64,000 nucleotides of DNA, taken from Panaeolus papilionaceus (taxonomy: Eukaryota; Basidiomycota; Agaricomycetes; Agaricales). The stretch spans positions 62,001-126,000 of the forward strand of contig JADNRZ010000012.1 of the NCBI GenBank assembly GCA_015501605.1. The letters run 5' to 3'. How positions within the stretch are numbered: the stretch's first letter is position 1; every line of letters begins with the position of its first letter. Below, in pieces: positions 49,663 through 62,867 of the stretch. A program made the translations under genes and the position numbers. The notes under the pieces were generated by a model. The model worked only from the letters and a program-made list of their open reading frames with translations. It was not told the origin of the DNA and did not search any database.

Positions 49663-51832
49663 TTAACTGTACGTATTAACACCATGTTCCGACCCATTCA
49701 CAACCCTTTTGACTAGTTTCGGATTCTCACTGTTGGCCGCCATCCTTTCACATTCCTCAATAAAGCGATGGAAAACAGCCTTCGAGATCCCATTCGTTAC
49801 GTTCTATTTCCAGTTAAAAGTAAATCGACAAAGTTTACAGAATCAAACGTAACAATAACGAACCTTGGTCGTAATAAATGGATCTGTAACACAGATTGGA
49901 CTCCCCTTAAAACGGCACATCAACAGTCTTCAATCGTCCGAGGCAACGAAACAAAGACCTACTGTCGCATCATCACTCCTCTCGACAGCCCCACCAGCTC
50001 GAATGTCAATGGTATGAGTATCATGGGGGAATGTGGTCCAATATCTATGCAAGCCGAAATGATCACCATCGGTCATTCTCCCAAAATTGCAGTCAAACCT
50101 ACCTAGCCCATTCCTTCACAACATCCTTCACATGGGCTGTAAATGGTGGAACCCACGGAATTCCTTCCTGATGATATCTTATATCCCACCCTTGATGTGG
50201 CTTCCTTGTAAACCGTATAATCGGTGACATCTCTTCGGGGACGTGTTGTTGCAGACTCGGAAGTCCATATTTATCCTGTTCTTTGTATCAAATTCCGTCT
50301 CCAGAGAAAAATCCGTTGAGGAAACTCACTTGCAAAAATCCAATAGTCATCAAAGCAAAAGCATAACTGCTAAACGACATGCTCATCCCCTTCACCCCGC
50401 TTGGCGAATTCAAGCCCAAAGGTTTGGCCCATTCTTTAACCTCGTACAACAACGGCCGCAGGATAGGGTACATGTAGCAATATCTTTTTATCATTTCGCT
50501 ATTAACGAGTCCTAGCCGGTCGTTGACGTTGACGTCACATTCCAGGTTTGACTCTGGGTCTCTAAACTTGACTGGGAATCTTGGTTAGCAGAGCTAATCT
50601 GAGAGACCACAAAGGAATCATACCGATTGGCACAGATGCCCAAGGTCGCGTTTCAATATCCACGAATCCTACTCGACGTAGGGCATTGGCTAGTTTACTG
50701 TTATCGCACAAAAACAGAGTCAAGATTTAGGGGGGCTCTGCTCGATGTGTGTAAACAGCCCTTACCGAACATTGTAAATTGGCACTTCTGTATAACGTTC
50801 AACACCCTGAATAGCAAGCAGAAGTGACAAAGCACTTACTAGATTCCAGATTCAATTCTTCAAACCCAGAACGCCTCTCGTTATCCTAGACCACAAAGTA
50901 TCAATACAGTAAAGGAAAACATCCTAGCATCAGACGCACCAGTATAACCATGTCCAAATCACTTGTGCGATAAGACACATGATACCTCAAGCTCCCAAAA
51001 AATTCCACGCGATAATTTTCCCCAAATGCATTCCGGATCGACAACTGTACCTTATTCTTCACTTTCTGCCGCATCAGGTGTATGTGTTTATGTTTGAGTA
51101 CAACTCTATTCTGCAGAGACAGTTTCAAGATGGGACCGAAGGGCTTCTTGAGCAATTATTCACGAAGGGAAGACCTACACATACCTCCCAGCAATACCCA
51201 ACCGGTGAAGCGGCTGTAAAACGATCCTTACTCGTTGTTTCGGGTCTCTTCATCTGATACAGGTTTTTCCGCGCACGATGCCACTCCTCGAGTTCAGCTT
51301 CAGACAGTCGTGATGAAATGGAAGTTGGAGCTCGAGGTCTCGTTTGAAGAGAATGGGAAGAATATGGAGCAGGTGACTGTAGAGGTGACTCCACACCTGC
51401 CCAAGTTTTGTCTGGAGTCATAGCCCTCAAAGTTGACTTCCGCCTTATGATTCCCGGAACTCTGGGTGATATAGGTTTCAAAATTCCATCGTCGGGGTTG
51501 TCAGAATATGTATCTTGTGGCTTTCTAGTCGCATGGGACACCGCTGACCCGGACGAGCTCGGGCTGTCATTTTTAGCTAGCACACCAGTTGCACTGGCGT
51601 CTTTATGAGAGGGTGTAGATGATGCAATAAACTCTTGAGGATGCGCGTCATGATTAACAGAGGCCTTCGAGGTTCTGTGGCCGGAATCATGGCTCAAGCC
51701 CGGTGAAGGTATTCGTCCGCCTGCTCGTGGTCGTCGCCCTTTGACTGCTGTTAGGGTGTGTGCATTTTTAGAATCTAGAATGCAGAATAGTTGTGGTACA
51801 TTGAGCCTTTTGGAAATATTGCGCAGTATCAT
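49663..51832 (-). CDS. Cid1/Trf4-type noncanonical poly(A)/poly(U) polymerase
   Basis: Adds A or U residues to RNA 3' ends. The N-terminal 200 residues are disordered and Ser/Pro-rich with basic patches. The nucleotidyltransferase core has VEFFGSLRYHVSYRTSDLDM (GS motif and Asp-x-Asp, SDLDM), and the third Asp is in NLECDVNVNDRLGLVNSEMI. The central/PAP-associated domain shows LLYEVKEWAKPLGLN, FSSYAFALMTIGFLQ, then IDIRAGGAVERS, a 42-nt exon ICVTDPFITTK, and NVTNGISKAVFHRFIEEC near the stop at 49663. Exons are joined on consensus sites; the 3' half has several small exons. A or U preference cannot be told. The start at 51832 is tentative because the first residues are unremarkable. Confidence 0.82.
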
Positions 51833-52118
51833 GACATGGTCAATGCGCTGTGAGGAGGAAGAACAGACAATTCAAATTGTCGTTGCGGAGGACATCCTGC
51901 AACACTTATCCCCATCAGAGTATCCATTTGTGGCAATAGCCCCTATCTTTGTCAATTATCCAGATAGTATGCAAGTAAATCAAAGTACAGAGATGTATAT
52001 ATGAAGGAACGGTATACAGTTGGTATTTAGAGCTCTTACAATCAGGGAAAGAACGAAGTAAAGACTTTTTAGTCCATGCCCATAGAAGGCACTAAGTCTC
52101 AATTGAAATAAATGCGTT

Positions 52119-54331
52119 TTAAGCGGGTGTATAACTAGGAGGATATTCCAAAACCTGCGAAGGTCCCGCGACAGCAGCTGCTGGAGGAAGTCGATACCCA
52201 CTATCCTCATGATGATAACTTGTAATCCTCGCCCCATTCGCCCCGCTCCTTGACAAATCGACTCTACCCGCACTTGATTGACCAGCCAACTCAGCCTGCG
52301 CTGCAAGTCTATCTGCCTCTGCCTCTTGTTCTTTCGTTCGGGGAAGAACACCGACAGGCAAGGTATGTATTACCAGCGGGCCAAGGTCCGGCACCCCCTG
52401 CGAACTCCCTCCACTCTCGCTAGGTGAGAACACCGACATCGGTCCGCCGCTGTTTGAAGCTGGACTAGTATACATCGAATTGATAGGACTGGTTGTGCCG
52501 GATTGAGGATAGAACGAACCACCGGGGTACGAGGATTGCTGAGAAGGCGGATGAGAGTGTCCAGGAGAGCGCTGTTGGGACGACAGTTTTGTAGGGGGGA
52601 TGACATAGCCACCATAGGGGCTATCATTATCCGACCTGCGATTGGGTGAAAGAGGCATGGATCCCCCTGCCTCTCCAGCTGCGTGTATAGCAGCGCCGCT
52701 CCCAGAATGCTGATACATTTGCGGAGAAAACGCCGAACCACCGGTGCTCTGGGGGTATATGTGGTTGCCATCAGCGAAAGGGTCGCTGCTGTTATTACCA
52801 TTGGCGCTAAAGGGTTGAACTTGATCTGCCATTGGTTGACGTTCGCTTGCTTTCTTCATTTGGCGCTTATGCCATAAGAGCGCAATCAGCATGAGCGCAA
52901 TCAACGCAAGACCACCCAGGGCCCCTCCAACTATAGCGCCGATCGGCGTCGAATTCTTCTCTGTTGCATCAATGTACGACGGCGAATTGTTTCCTCCGGG
53001 TGAAGTAGAATTCCCAGCGCCTGAGAGACTATTTGGGTTCGGAATTGACGTGATTTGGGCAGATCCATCATTGGCGAAGGTTGTGATTGTGATCCTTGCT
53101 GGGATGGCAGATGTAGTCGGCGAAGGCGTCGACGAAGCGTTTGACGAACCTCCTCCATTATTCGAATCCCCTCCTCCCCCTCCTGACGACCCATTCCCTG
53201 ACCCATTCCCGCCCCCATTTCCATTTCCAGTGCCCCCTCCCGATGACCCACCCCCTCCACCTGTACTGCCGTTTCCGCTGTTGCCCCCTCCTCCAGAATT
53301 CGGCGGACTAGGCTCAGGACTTGAACCACCCCTCACCCAAAGCCGACTCAGCACAAGGGGGGTTAACGAGGTCTGTCCACGGCTGGTAACGGTCAGCGTA
53401 TGATGATCAAGGGGAACGTTCCCCGTCTCGAACACCAAAACGCTATACTCCGTCTGATCGCCCCGTCCCGGAACCGTGATAGTAACAGGAGGATTATTAT
53501 CAATGCGATATTCCGCGGTACTCGATCCTGCTGGCAACTCTACAGGGGTCGTTCCGATCCATGATACTCCCGTCCCTGTACGCACGCGACATTCGAAACA
53601 CGGAAAAAAGAAAAAAGAAGCAAGGAGGAAACAGAAGTCAGTCCGTGTACCCCGAAACGCACCGATTCGGAACAAAGGCGCGCGCCCAAAAATAAACACA
53701 TACCGTAAAATTTGAAAGTCATCGTCGCGCCTCCGTCAGGCGCCATCCTTCCAATATCACCCAAATTCCCCCACCCAGACCCATAAGTAACCGCTGGGTC
53801 ATTGTAATGCACAGACACGACCGAGTTTTGAATGTTAGCTGAGGGCGAAGCCACATATTGGAACCGATCAAAAAGGAACGCTTGTCCGTTACTGCGGACG
53901 TTCACTTCGACTCTGTGCTGCCCATCCGACACGTCGTTGGCCGTCCATTTACAGAGGTCCCAGTTGTTTTCAAAATACGGGAATGGTTTTTCTTGTGGGA
54001 TTACCCGACCGTCGACTTTGCATTCCCAGGTTGGGTCCGTCGCACCATTCGAAGTTCTAACGTTGATGCTTCCAGTCACTCGACCAGCCGAACCTGGGAA
54101 TCATTGTTTGTTGTGAGTTGGAAAGATGAAAAACCGGAGTGCTACGACATTCTTACCTCTATAGTTGTACGAAAAACTAGCCTGTCCAGCTATTGTAGAG
54201 TGCAAAGTCCCTCGATACGTCGGCCCAAAATTTCCATCTCTATCGCGTGGTTTTCCGTCGATTAACGACCATGTCCCGGTGTACTGAATCCCACTATCAT
54301 TATCATCAACAACAATATAGCGATCACCCAT
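52119..54331 (-). CDS. Single-pass membrane protein with N-terminal extracellular beta domain and Gly/Ser/Asn-rich stalk
   Basis: Three exons (54157-54331, 53704-54093, 52119-53575) encode 673 residues. The start MGDRYIVVDDNDSGIQYTGT holds the D-D-x-D-x-x-I-x-Y-x-G-x-W signature of a large basidiomycete surface-protein family; a second similar module follows (WGNLGDIGRMAPDGGATMTF). Then comes a low-complexity stalk (about 53150-53310) rich in Gly, Ser and Asn, one membrane helix (AIVGGALGGLALIALMLIAL) with basic flank WHKRQMKK, and a Ser/Pro/Tyr-rich cytosolic tail of about 250 residues. No classical signal peptide precedes the first module. Role unknown; the topology is like cell-wall stress sensors (Wsc/Mid2). 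Confidence 0.83.
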
Positions 54332-54866
54332 CGAAAGGAATGTGTGCTGGTATTACAGCTTAGGGAGGAAGAATGATAAAGACAGGGAAGCTCGGTCAAG
54401 AGCGTTGATGGTGGTGGTGGTTAGGGTGCGAGAGTGAGACCGCCGAGCTGGACACCCGCAAATGTTTGTAAGGTGAACGGTGTTCTCTGGCATCTCAGTT
54501 CAGGGATGATAAAGAATGATGCCCCATATCAACATCAACCGAAGATCACAACACGGGTAAAGTCACGATGCCGCCCGGGTAGCGCGGGCATGCTCCCAGC
54601 AGTATTCACCAGTCCAGTACCCACTCCCAATTCTAATGATGGTGATAAAATAATCGTATATCAGCATGAAAATGTTCGTAAATAATACAAATGGGATCTA
54701 CAATACAACCATGCATGCAAAGAAAAAAAGGGTATGAGCAGTCCGTGAAATTTGAAAATCATCATCGCCATCAGTGTCGTAGGTAAAACGCATCGAAGCG
54801 CAGCATTTAAACAAAAGCCGTTAGGCTGAGCTCCAGCAACCACGTGAAAACATAAACAAATTGAAA
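54332..54866. other. Intergenic region
   Basis: Promoter of the membrane protein gene and 3' flank of the myosin gene. Nothing else seen. Confidence 0.5.
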
Positions 54867-57800
54867 TCAAAACTTCATAACGCCCTCGTCAAACGCTTTA
54901 CTGACGAGACTTCCCACCTCCTACAGAAAAATGGTTAGAGCTATTCACACAGCATTGAGTGTGCTTCGACAACGTACCTTCATGGTCAAACGGATCTGAT
55001 CTCCTCTTCCGCCTCTCTCGGTCTGAAGAACGCGGTCGACTACTGGAGCCAGATCCAGAGCCAGAGGGTTTCTCTGGAGACCGGCGGTTATGATTACCAC
55101 GACCGCTCTCCCTACGCTCCCGTGTCTTCTCCTGCAGCTGTTGTGTGATGCTGTCAATGCGGCTACGTCCGGGAGCAGCAGATGTTGGTCGAGGTGGAGT
55201 TCCCTGAAACGATTTAGTCTCTAAATCCACAATGCGGACATTGAGTTCCTTGATTTGTTTCTCAAGAGCAGCCTAAAATAACGCATTCAGAATACTCAAT
55301 ACCATGAGATAAGATGGAAAAACTGACATTGAGCTTGTCCAACTCGGAGTTCTCCACACGGATCTTCCCAAGTTGGATCTGACAGTCAGTGGCGAACGCT
55401 TCAGCTTTCCTCATCCTGTCCGTGGCATGAGTAACACGGTCTTCCTGCTCCTCAAGGGACCTCTCCAAATCCTGCTTCCTCAACTGCAGCCTCTGATACT
55501 CGCGATCCGTCGACATTTTGCCACCATCAGCGACGCTGTCAAGCTTGATGCTATCCAGCTCCGCCTGCAGCGCCCGCCGTGCTTTCTGGAGCATCGAACG
55601 GTCCGACTCGGCATCGTCCAGAACAGAGCGGAGTTCACGGACTTGAGAATGGAGAGCAATAATCTGGGACTGTTGCTCGGCTTGTGCGCCAGTAGAAGCC
55701 TCGTAAACGCGCTCAAGATCACTGATCTTGGTCTCCAGGCGCTCTTTCTCCTTTCGCCATCCACCACTCTTAGAGACCTCTTCATTGAAGCGAAGCTGCA
55801 TTGTCCCCATCTCTGAGCGAATCTTGCGGTTCTCCTCTCTTGCCCGGCTGAGGTCGTCTCTTTGAGTCTTGAGTTCCTCGCTCAGATCTGAAGAAGGATA
55901 TCAGTATCTGAAATGATGGTTGCTACATTCACTCGTACCATGATATTTCTTGCGCATTTGCTCGATTGTTGCATCACGGTCTGCAACTTCGCGTGCATGC
56001 AGTTGCCTCTCTTCCTCAACCTGCGCAGAGAGCCTGGCGTGGCGCTCTTTCAAATCAGCAGCGTCGCGAGCAGTCTTGTCCAACTGAATGTCCAGATCCT
56101 TGATACGACGTTGAGCATTTTTGAAGTTCTCGCTTTGATCTTTGCCACTCTTCGCAAGCTTCTTCTCTGCTTCCTCGAGTAAACGACGGGCTAAGAAAGG
56201 TAGATGAGTAAGCCGAACGTTGAATTAGACGTCAACAGTCCTACCATGATGTTCAGCACCTACGGCCTTCGCACGTTCCATCTCCGTTTCTTCATATCGT
56301 TTCTGAAGTACTCGTTCATTCGCCTGGAGTGCGTCAAACGCGATACGCAGTTCTGTATGACAGAGTCAGTCAGTTGCTTTCATGATAGTGCTAAACGGTT
56401 GAATTACGAACCTTCTGTTGCAGTGCTGGCCTTTGCGGCGACCTCATCCTGCTTGATTCTCAACTCAAGCTGCCTCTTGGCACCGGCGATTTCAGATTTG
56501 AGTAAATCGTTCTGAGCATCTAGTTCATTGAGACTCTGCTGGAGGTGCTTCTTGGCCTCTGAGAATTCGTTCAATTGACCCTTCAGCTGCTCCAATTCGT
56601 CATTGGTGGTACGCTGCTGAATTATCTGTACAAAGGAATGGTCAGCAAGTCATATACCCGTCATAAAATACACGACGCACCAAAGCTTTCTTAGACTCCT
56701 CAAGCCTGGCATAGTTATCGCGCTCCTCTGTAATAGCTTTCTGGAACTTGGACCACATTGCCTGCACACCATCTGCCTGAGCTGCCTCGGCGGTCTTCCT
56801 CGCTTGGGCTTCTTCCCGGAGCAGGTCAGTCAATTTGGCATTTTCGCGCATCAATTTCGCCTTGTACTGTTGAAGGGCCTGCTTGGATCCATCGATCGCC
56901 TCCAACTCGGCGGTCAACTCCTTAACAGAGATCTCCAGATGGCGTCTAACACGATCCGACGCGACCATCTGTACCTCCAGGAGATGGACCTGCTGCTTCA
57001 GAGCCTCCACTTGCTTCTCACTTGCAGAGTTCCTAGAAGCACTCTGCATATCAGATCGAGAACGTCTGGTGCCCAAGCTGCGTCTTGGCGATGAGTGAAC
57101 AGATGAAAGGCCAGTGTCGCTTTGTCGGGGTACTCTGAGGCCCGAGAGATCCTTCTGGAGAGCGAGTTCTACAACCTCAAACTCCCGAACGAGTCGACTG
57201 TGGAAATCAGGGTCGGTGGGTTTGCTGTCGAGAATAACCCGACGCATTTCGGCGTGATGGCGTTGAACCTGCTTCTGCACCTCGGCGGCGGGGTTCTTCT
57301 GTGATCGAGCCTCCTCGAGATCGCGTTGCATCTGGGCAATTTGGGCTTCATAATGTCTCGTCAGCTGAGCCATTGAATCGCTGCTGCTGTCAGTCTCATC
57401 GACCAACTTGTCGAGCTCGCTTTCGAGTTTCTCCTTGGAATGGCGAGCAGCTTGAAGTTGCTCCGCGAGTTCATCCGCCTGTTGCTTGACTTGCTGAAGT
57501 TCGCGCTGGAGACGCGTTGTCATCAACTCAGCCTCCTCCCTGGACTTCCTCTCTTGCTCAGCTTTTGCGACCGCGGCATTAAGCTTGCTGTTGTGGGACT
57601 TCAACTCCTGCTCCTTGGAACGCAATTCGGCTTTATTCTTGCGCAACAGGTCGTCAAATTCATTGTTCATCGTTGACTTGGCGGACTGGAGAAGTCGGAT
57701 CATGTAATCCTTCTGCTGAAGCTCTTCCTTCGCACTTTGCAGCTGCTTGTCGGTGAACGCCTTGGCCTCCTGCAGGACATAAACGTGCTCGACGGTGGTC

Positions 57801-60800
57801 TTGTTCTGCTTTGATCTCAAGCTCTCGACTTCGTGCTGATTTTTCTTGAGATCATCGAGTGCGACCTTCAGCTTCTTCTCCAGGTCCGTATTGGTTTCCT
57901 TGAGCCGTGCAACCTCGGCCTTGTTGGTGGCGGATGATTTCTCGAATTGTCCCCGCTTGGCCGTCTCGGTGTCCAGCTGTTGCTTGAGACTGTCTATTTC
58001 ACGAACACGGGCTTCCTTCTCTCGCTCAAACGCGATGATTTCATCCTCAAAACTGCGGTACTTGTCTTGGGCGATGGTCAGTTGCTTTTCCAGGTTCTGC
58101 AAAAAAGAGAAACGTTTTAGTTGGTGCAATATTTAAATGAGAAGAAACATACCTCTTTGTTGCGCGACAACTCAGCAACTTGACCCTGAGCTTCATGGTG
58201 TCGTGACTTGAGAGAGAGGAGTTCCGATTCCATGAAGCGGTTGGCCTTCTGTGCCTCTGCCAACTGGTTTTTGTGTGTCGTCAGTTGGTTGTTCGCCGTG
58301 CGCTCGCGGTCTAAGAGGGAATGATAGGTCTGCTGTAGTGAATTATGATCCCGAGAAACCTGCTCCAAGTCGGCGTTCTTTCGGTTGAGGGTTTCAATGG
58401 TTCTTCGCAACTCTGCTGCCTCGTCGTGCAGTCTGGCAACCTGATCGCGTAGTTCAGCGAGTTCCTTTTCCTTGCTCTGTTCAACCTGCTGACGGCGGGT
58501 TTCCTCTGAGGCTTTCGTAGCAAGGAGGTCCCGAAGCTCATCACGTTCTTTGAGGAGCTTGTTCTTAGCTACAACGTCTGCTTGGTGGTCCTCTCTCTCC
58601 GCATTAAGCTGTGCGTCCACCATGTCGATGTCTGCTCGAAGGGCCGAGATTTCCGAAGTGGCCAGTTGTCGGTCTTTCACAAGGACCTCTAGCTGTTTAT
58701 CGAGTGCATCGATCTGTGCCTCCTTTGCCTGGATCATTTGAGAGTAGTCGTTGGCTGTACGGCTGAGTTCCGCGAGTTGTTCCCTTGCCTGACGGGCATC
58801 TGCCTCAAATGTCTCGGCTTTGTCTCTGATGATTTCCCTGCAAGATGTTCCAACATGAGTACCAGAAGAGAAAAAGTCAAAACCAATTAAACTCACCCGT
58901 TGCGAACCTCCACTTCCAACTTGCCAGTCAGTTCCCTGATGGACGACTCCATCCTTTCCTTCAACCTCGCCAGGTCCTCTTCCTTCTGTCGAGCAAGGGT
59001 CTTAAGCTCATCCGATGCAGCCTGCAGCCCCTCGCGTGTTGACAACAAAGCCTGAATTTCGTCTTGGGACTTGGCCAGGTCCTGGGTTAGCGATGCCTCC
59101 CTCTCCGCCCATTCATTCTGCTTCTGCTCCAAGTTCTGGAAACCCACTGACGCCTCCTCCAAGAATGCTCTCAGTTGAACACACTTCTCCTCGCTCTCCT
59201 TGTGGTACTTCAAAGCCTGACTGAGTTGGTTTTCCAGAGTTTGAATGTCGGCATTCAGAGTGGCGATCTCGTCCTCCAGTCTCGCTTCATTCTGCTTGCT
59301 TCGGGTCAACAGTGTGTCCTTGTCCATGCCCAGAGCTCTTTCTGCTTCTAATGCATCCTCAACCTTGCGTTTATCAGCCTCAAGCGCCATCTTGAGCTTC
59401 TCCAGGTTTTGTCGCTCCAACTGATCCCTCTCAGCTCGTTCTCGAACCAATGCCAGCTCCATCTCCTTTTGGCGCAGTTCTTCGTCGTTACGGGTAGCAG
59501 CGAGTAGTGGTCGAACCTAATCAATTATTAGCTTTGTGAATAGAAAAATGAAAGTACGATTTACCTTCGTGTAAAGTTGCCACCAAGGCCAGTCACGAAG
59601 ATCGCCGTACACCCTGGCATTGCGCTGAATCGTCCTAACTGCAGCAGCACGGTTGAGAATCTTTCGCATTTGTCGGCGAGTAGTCCACATGCGGGCAGCA
59701 GCTTGAAGGCGAGAGAAGATATCGTACAGAACGGCATCGCGACGTTCCTCCAACTCAGCCAAGAAACCGGCCTTGAAGAAAATCTTTGATGTTCCAAGCT
59801 TGCACACTTCATCATCCAACTCCAAAGCATGAACCATACGACGACAAGCCTCACGACCGTCCATATACCCTCTGGGAAGAATTCCGGGGGTCAGGATCTC
59901 GTAGCGCTGGCGGAACTCCACGAAAGGAAGTCTGTTTGGATAACCCATGCGAGCAACCCTGATTCCCTCCAGCACACCATTACAGCGAAGTTGGTCCAGA
60001 ACCAAGGGGACATCCATATAGCCCGGCTTCTTCAAGGTATTTGGAACAATACAACGCACGAAGTGGGGTTGAGTGGCTCGTAACTGACCCATAAGACTGG
60101 ACAACTGCTCCTTGTGACGTTGAGCAACTGTGCGGAAAGCACCCTTCTTCGTACCCCTCTTCTTGCTCACACCAAAAGCGGTGTTCGTTACTGGGGAGTC
60201 CAAATATTCGGCAAAAAGACTGGAGATGTAGGGTTCCGACGAGTTGGCAAGGACACGAGTAAGGTTGTCGTTCAAGGGGTCCTTGTTCTTGTCCAGCCAG
60301 CCCTCTGTGCGGTACTCGACCAAGTCGGCGTAGTGCTTGATTACGAATCCTTGCTCGAACCGTGATGGTTCGTACTTTGTCTTTCCAAGGTGATAGTCCT
60401 CCTCTCCTGGTTTTAGCGTCCACATTTCGTTGAGCTTGTGAGTGAAAGTGAGGTCGGTGGCTTTGGGCATGATGCACTCTTCGTCCAGAGTGCTCAGAAT
60501 ACCAATGACACTTCCGCTGGACTCAATGAGGTCGATGGTTGGTTGGAGGTTGAGACCAAAGTTAACATGCTCCCACTGGATCCCTTCTCGGGCGTATTCC
60601 TCCTGCTCCAGAACGAACATGTGGTGGTTGAAGAACTGCTGAAGCTTCTCGTTGGTGTAGTTGATGAGAAGTTGTTCATAACCGTTGACCTCGAAGATTT
60701 CGAAACCAGCAATATCAAGAACACCGATGAAGGTCGCCTTTGAGGAAGGCCGGTCGAGGGCTTTGTTGACCCTTTCCACGAGTGAACCGAATGATTTTTC

Positions 60801-62453
60801 GTAGAGTGTCTTGCACAAAGCAGACAGCTCGTCCATGGCTTGTTGACGTGTCCTTGCTTGAGTTACCCATTCACGACCTGCAAGAGTTTGGGGTCGGAGA
60901 ACTGCGCGAATAAATTCGGTGATGGGAATGCCCAAAAGATGGCAAACGCGCTCCGCCTGAGAAGTGTCGCCCATGATTGCATCATCCCCTCGACTTGAGG
61001 TGATTGTGATGTTGCCAATATGAAGAATAGCCGCAATAACGCGGAATAGGTCAAATTGCTCACGAGCGTCAAACCCAACGACCTCCAGTGCACTCTGCGA
61101 GTCTTTTGTAAGTGGCACATCATCTGTTATTTTTAGAGCGACATACCAGTAGGTTGCGCCATTCCTCCCGATCATCTATCCCATCCACCTCTCTTCTGCT
61201 CTTATTGAGGTACTCGTAATCCTCGATCTCTCCGTCCAAGAGGAGCCTGTCTGAATATAACGTCAGTCATATTAAGCTACTACACAAAATGGACATTACC
61301 TCTCAAACCATCGTCTACACCATACATCATCTGATAGAACACATGGAAACTACGTTCTGCCACATTTCTGTATACCACTCGACTCTTCTCCAGTAGATAC
61401 CAATCGATATTTGCACCAGCTATACTGCCATCAGGCGAGAACATGATGCGCACGAACTTGCCGAAACGACTGGAATTGTTGTTGCGTTGTGTCTGTGCAT
61501 TTCCAAATGACTCCAGAATGGGGTTGGCTTGTAGAATCTGTCGTTCCAAAAGACCAAGCCTGCCTTTGGCAGTAAATGTAGAGGCATTTCCAGATAGTGC
61601 CGAGCCGTGTCCTTTGCGGAATGATGTCTTCTTCTGGAGTGTGTTTGAACGCGAAAGTGAAGGAGGTCCGGATGGAAGATGAACATCTGTAGCAATTGCC
61701 GCAAGGTACTGGATGACTTTCTTTGTGCTTTCCGTCTTTCCTGCGCCGGATTCGCCCCTGAAATGCAAATGCAAGGTTAGACGCGTTCAACTGGGGTTGA
61801 ATGCCGTTTCGACATACGTGATCAATATGCTCTGATTCTCGCGTTCTGTACCCATGTTTACCCATGCTCGCTCCGCTACTGCAAAAATATGTGGTGGATT
61901 CTCTGCCCTCCTCTTCCCTCTGTATTGTTGAATGATTGGATCCGAATATAACGGGAGACTGCGGTAGGGGTTAATGGCGATGAGGAATAAACCTGAATAA
62001 GTCTGCATTCATTCAAAGTGAGATCATGTTAAATTTTGGAGAAAGCTCAAGTACGAACATATATTGCGTCAGAGCCATATCGGAGTCGAAGATTGTGAAC
62101 TATGCTTGCTTCGTTGAGGAATGTTAGGTCGGCATTATCTTCTGCACGATCAAACTTAGGGGGATTCATGTTGGAGAGCTGGTCGAAGGTGATCCATCGA
62201 CGCTGAGACACACAGGTCAATGCTTTAGTACGCAGGTTCTACATCTGATTTAATGAGATATAGTGCTTACGTCTCCTGTTGCATCCATAATAACTTCAGC
62301 TTGTAGGTGCTCCGCATCCTCAGTATACACCCATCCCTTCAGATACCCTTCCTGCAGATCGGGCACCCACACCCATCTCTTCTCGTTGAATCTAGCTTGT
62401 TCTGCTGCTAAGGCTGCGTTACTCTCGCCTCCTAACATTCCGAGAGTTGCCAT
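54867..62453 (-). CDS. Class II (conventional) myosin heavy chain
   Basis: Motor of the contractile actomyosin ring, acting in septation. Start [20 protein letters not shown] at 62453. SH3-like N-terminus ([16 protein letters not shown]), then motor motifs: P-loop [13 protein letters not shown], switch [14 protein letters not shown], switch [20 protein letters not shown], actin-binding [14 protein letters not shown], converter [20 protein letters not shown]. One clear IQ-like helix ([14 protein letters not shown]) is followed by [15 protein letters not shown], the class II head/tail junction. The rest, about 1,400-1,500 residues, is almost unbroken coiled coil (E/K/Q/L heptads), ending in a basic Ser/Arg-rich segment and FDEGVMKF. 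Roughly a dozen introns, mostly near the ends; long exons encode the rod. A fungal class V or I assignment is excluded by the long rod without a DIL or SH3 tail. Confidence 0.95.
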
Positions 62454-62867
62454 AAATTCAAATAACGCAAGGTTGGACGCGCATGCACAAAGGGGTGTTT
62501 ATTGGAATCAGATATGGATATAAAGGACCAAAAGATTGATCGTTGTCGTTTCCTGGGTAGATGTGGTCAGTAAAGGGTATACCGCGTATACACCGGGTCG
62601 TAAGAGTTAAAAGGCAATGGTATGAAAGAGGGAAAGGGAACTACGCAATGGGATCAAGCGAGACGAGGGACGCGACAGAACTCGTGACTTCATCAACCAA
62701 GAACGACAAATCGGGTAATCAACACTAGAGTGCCATAATTCATTCCAGACATTCAATTCAATACAAACTATTAAACAAAGAGAGTCGCTTTACAATAAAC
62801 GTACAAAGATTACTAAAATATAATAAACAAGATGTGTGCATAGTATCCTCGAAATGTGTTATTTTTT
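62454..62867. other. Intergenic region
   Basis: Myosin promoter and 3' flank of the oxygenase gene. Nothing else seen. Confidence 0.5.

Noticed and set aside
49768..50106. 112-codon plus-strand open frame
   Set aside because: Lies antisense to the small 3' exons of the Cid1-like gene, which have clear family motifs.
52891..53403. Long Pro-rich plus-strand frame
   Set aside because: Antisense shadow of the Gly/Ser/Asn-rich stalk of the minus-strand membrane protein.
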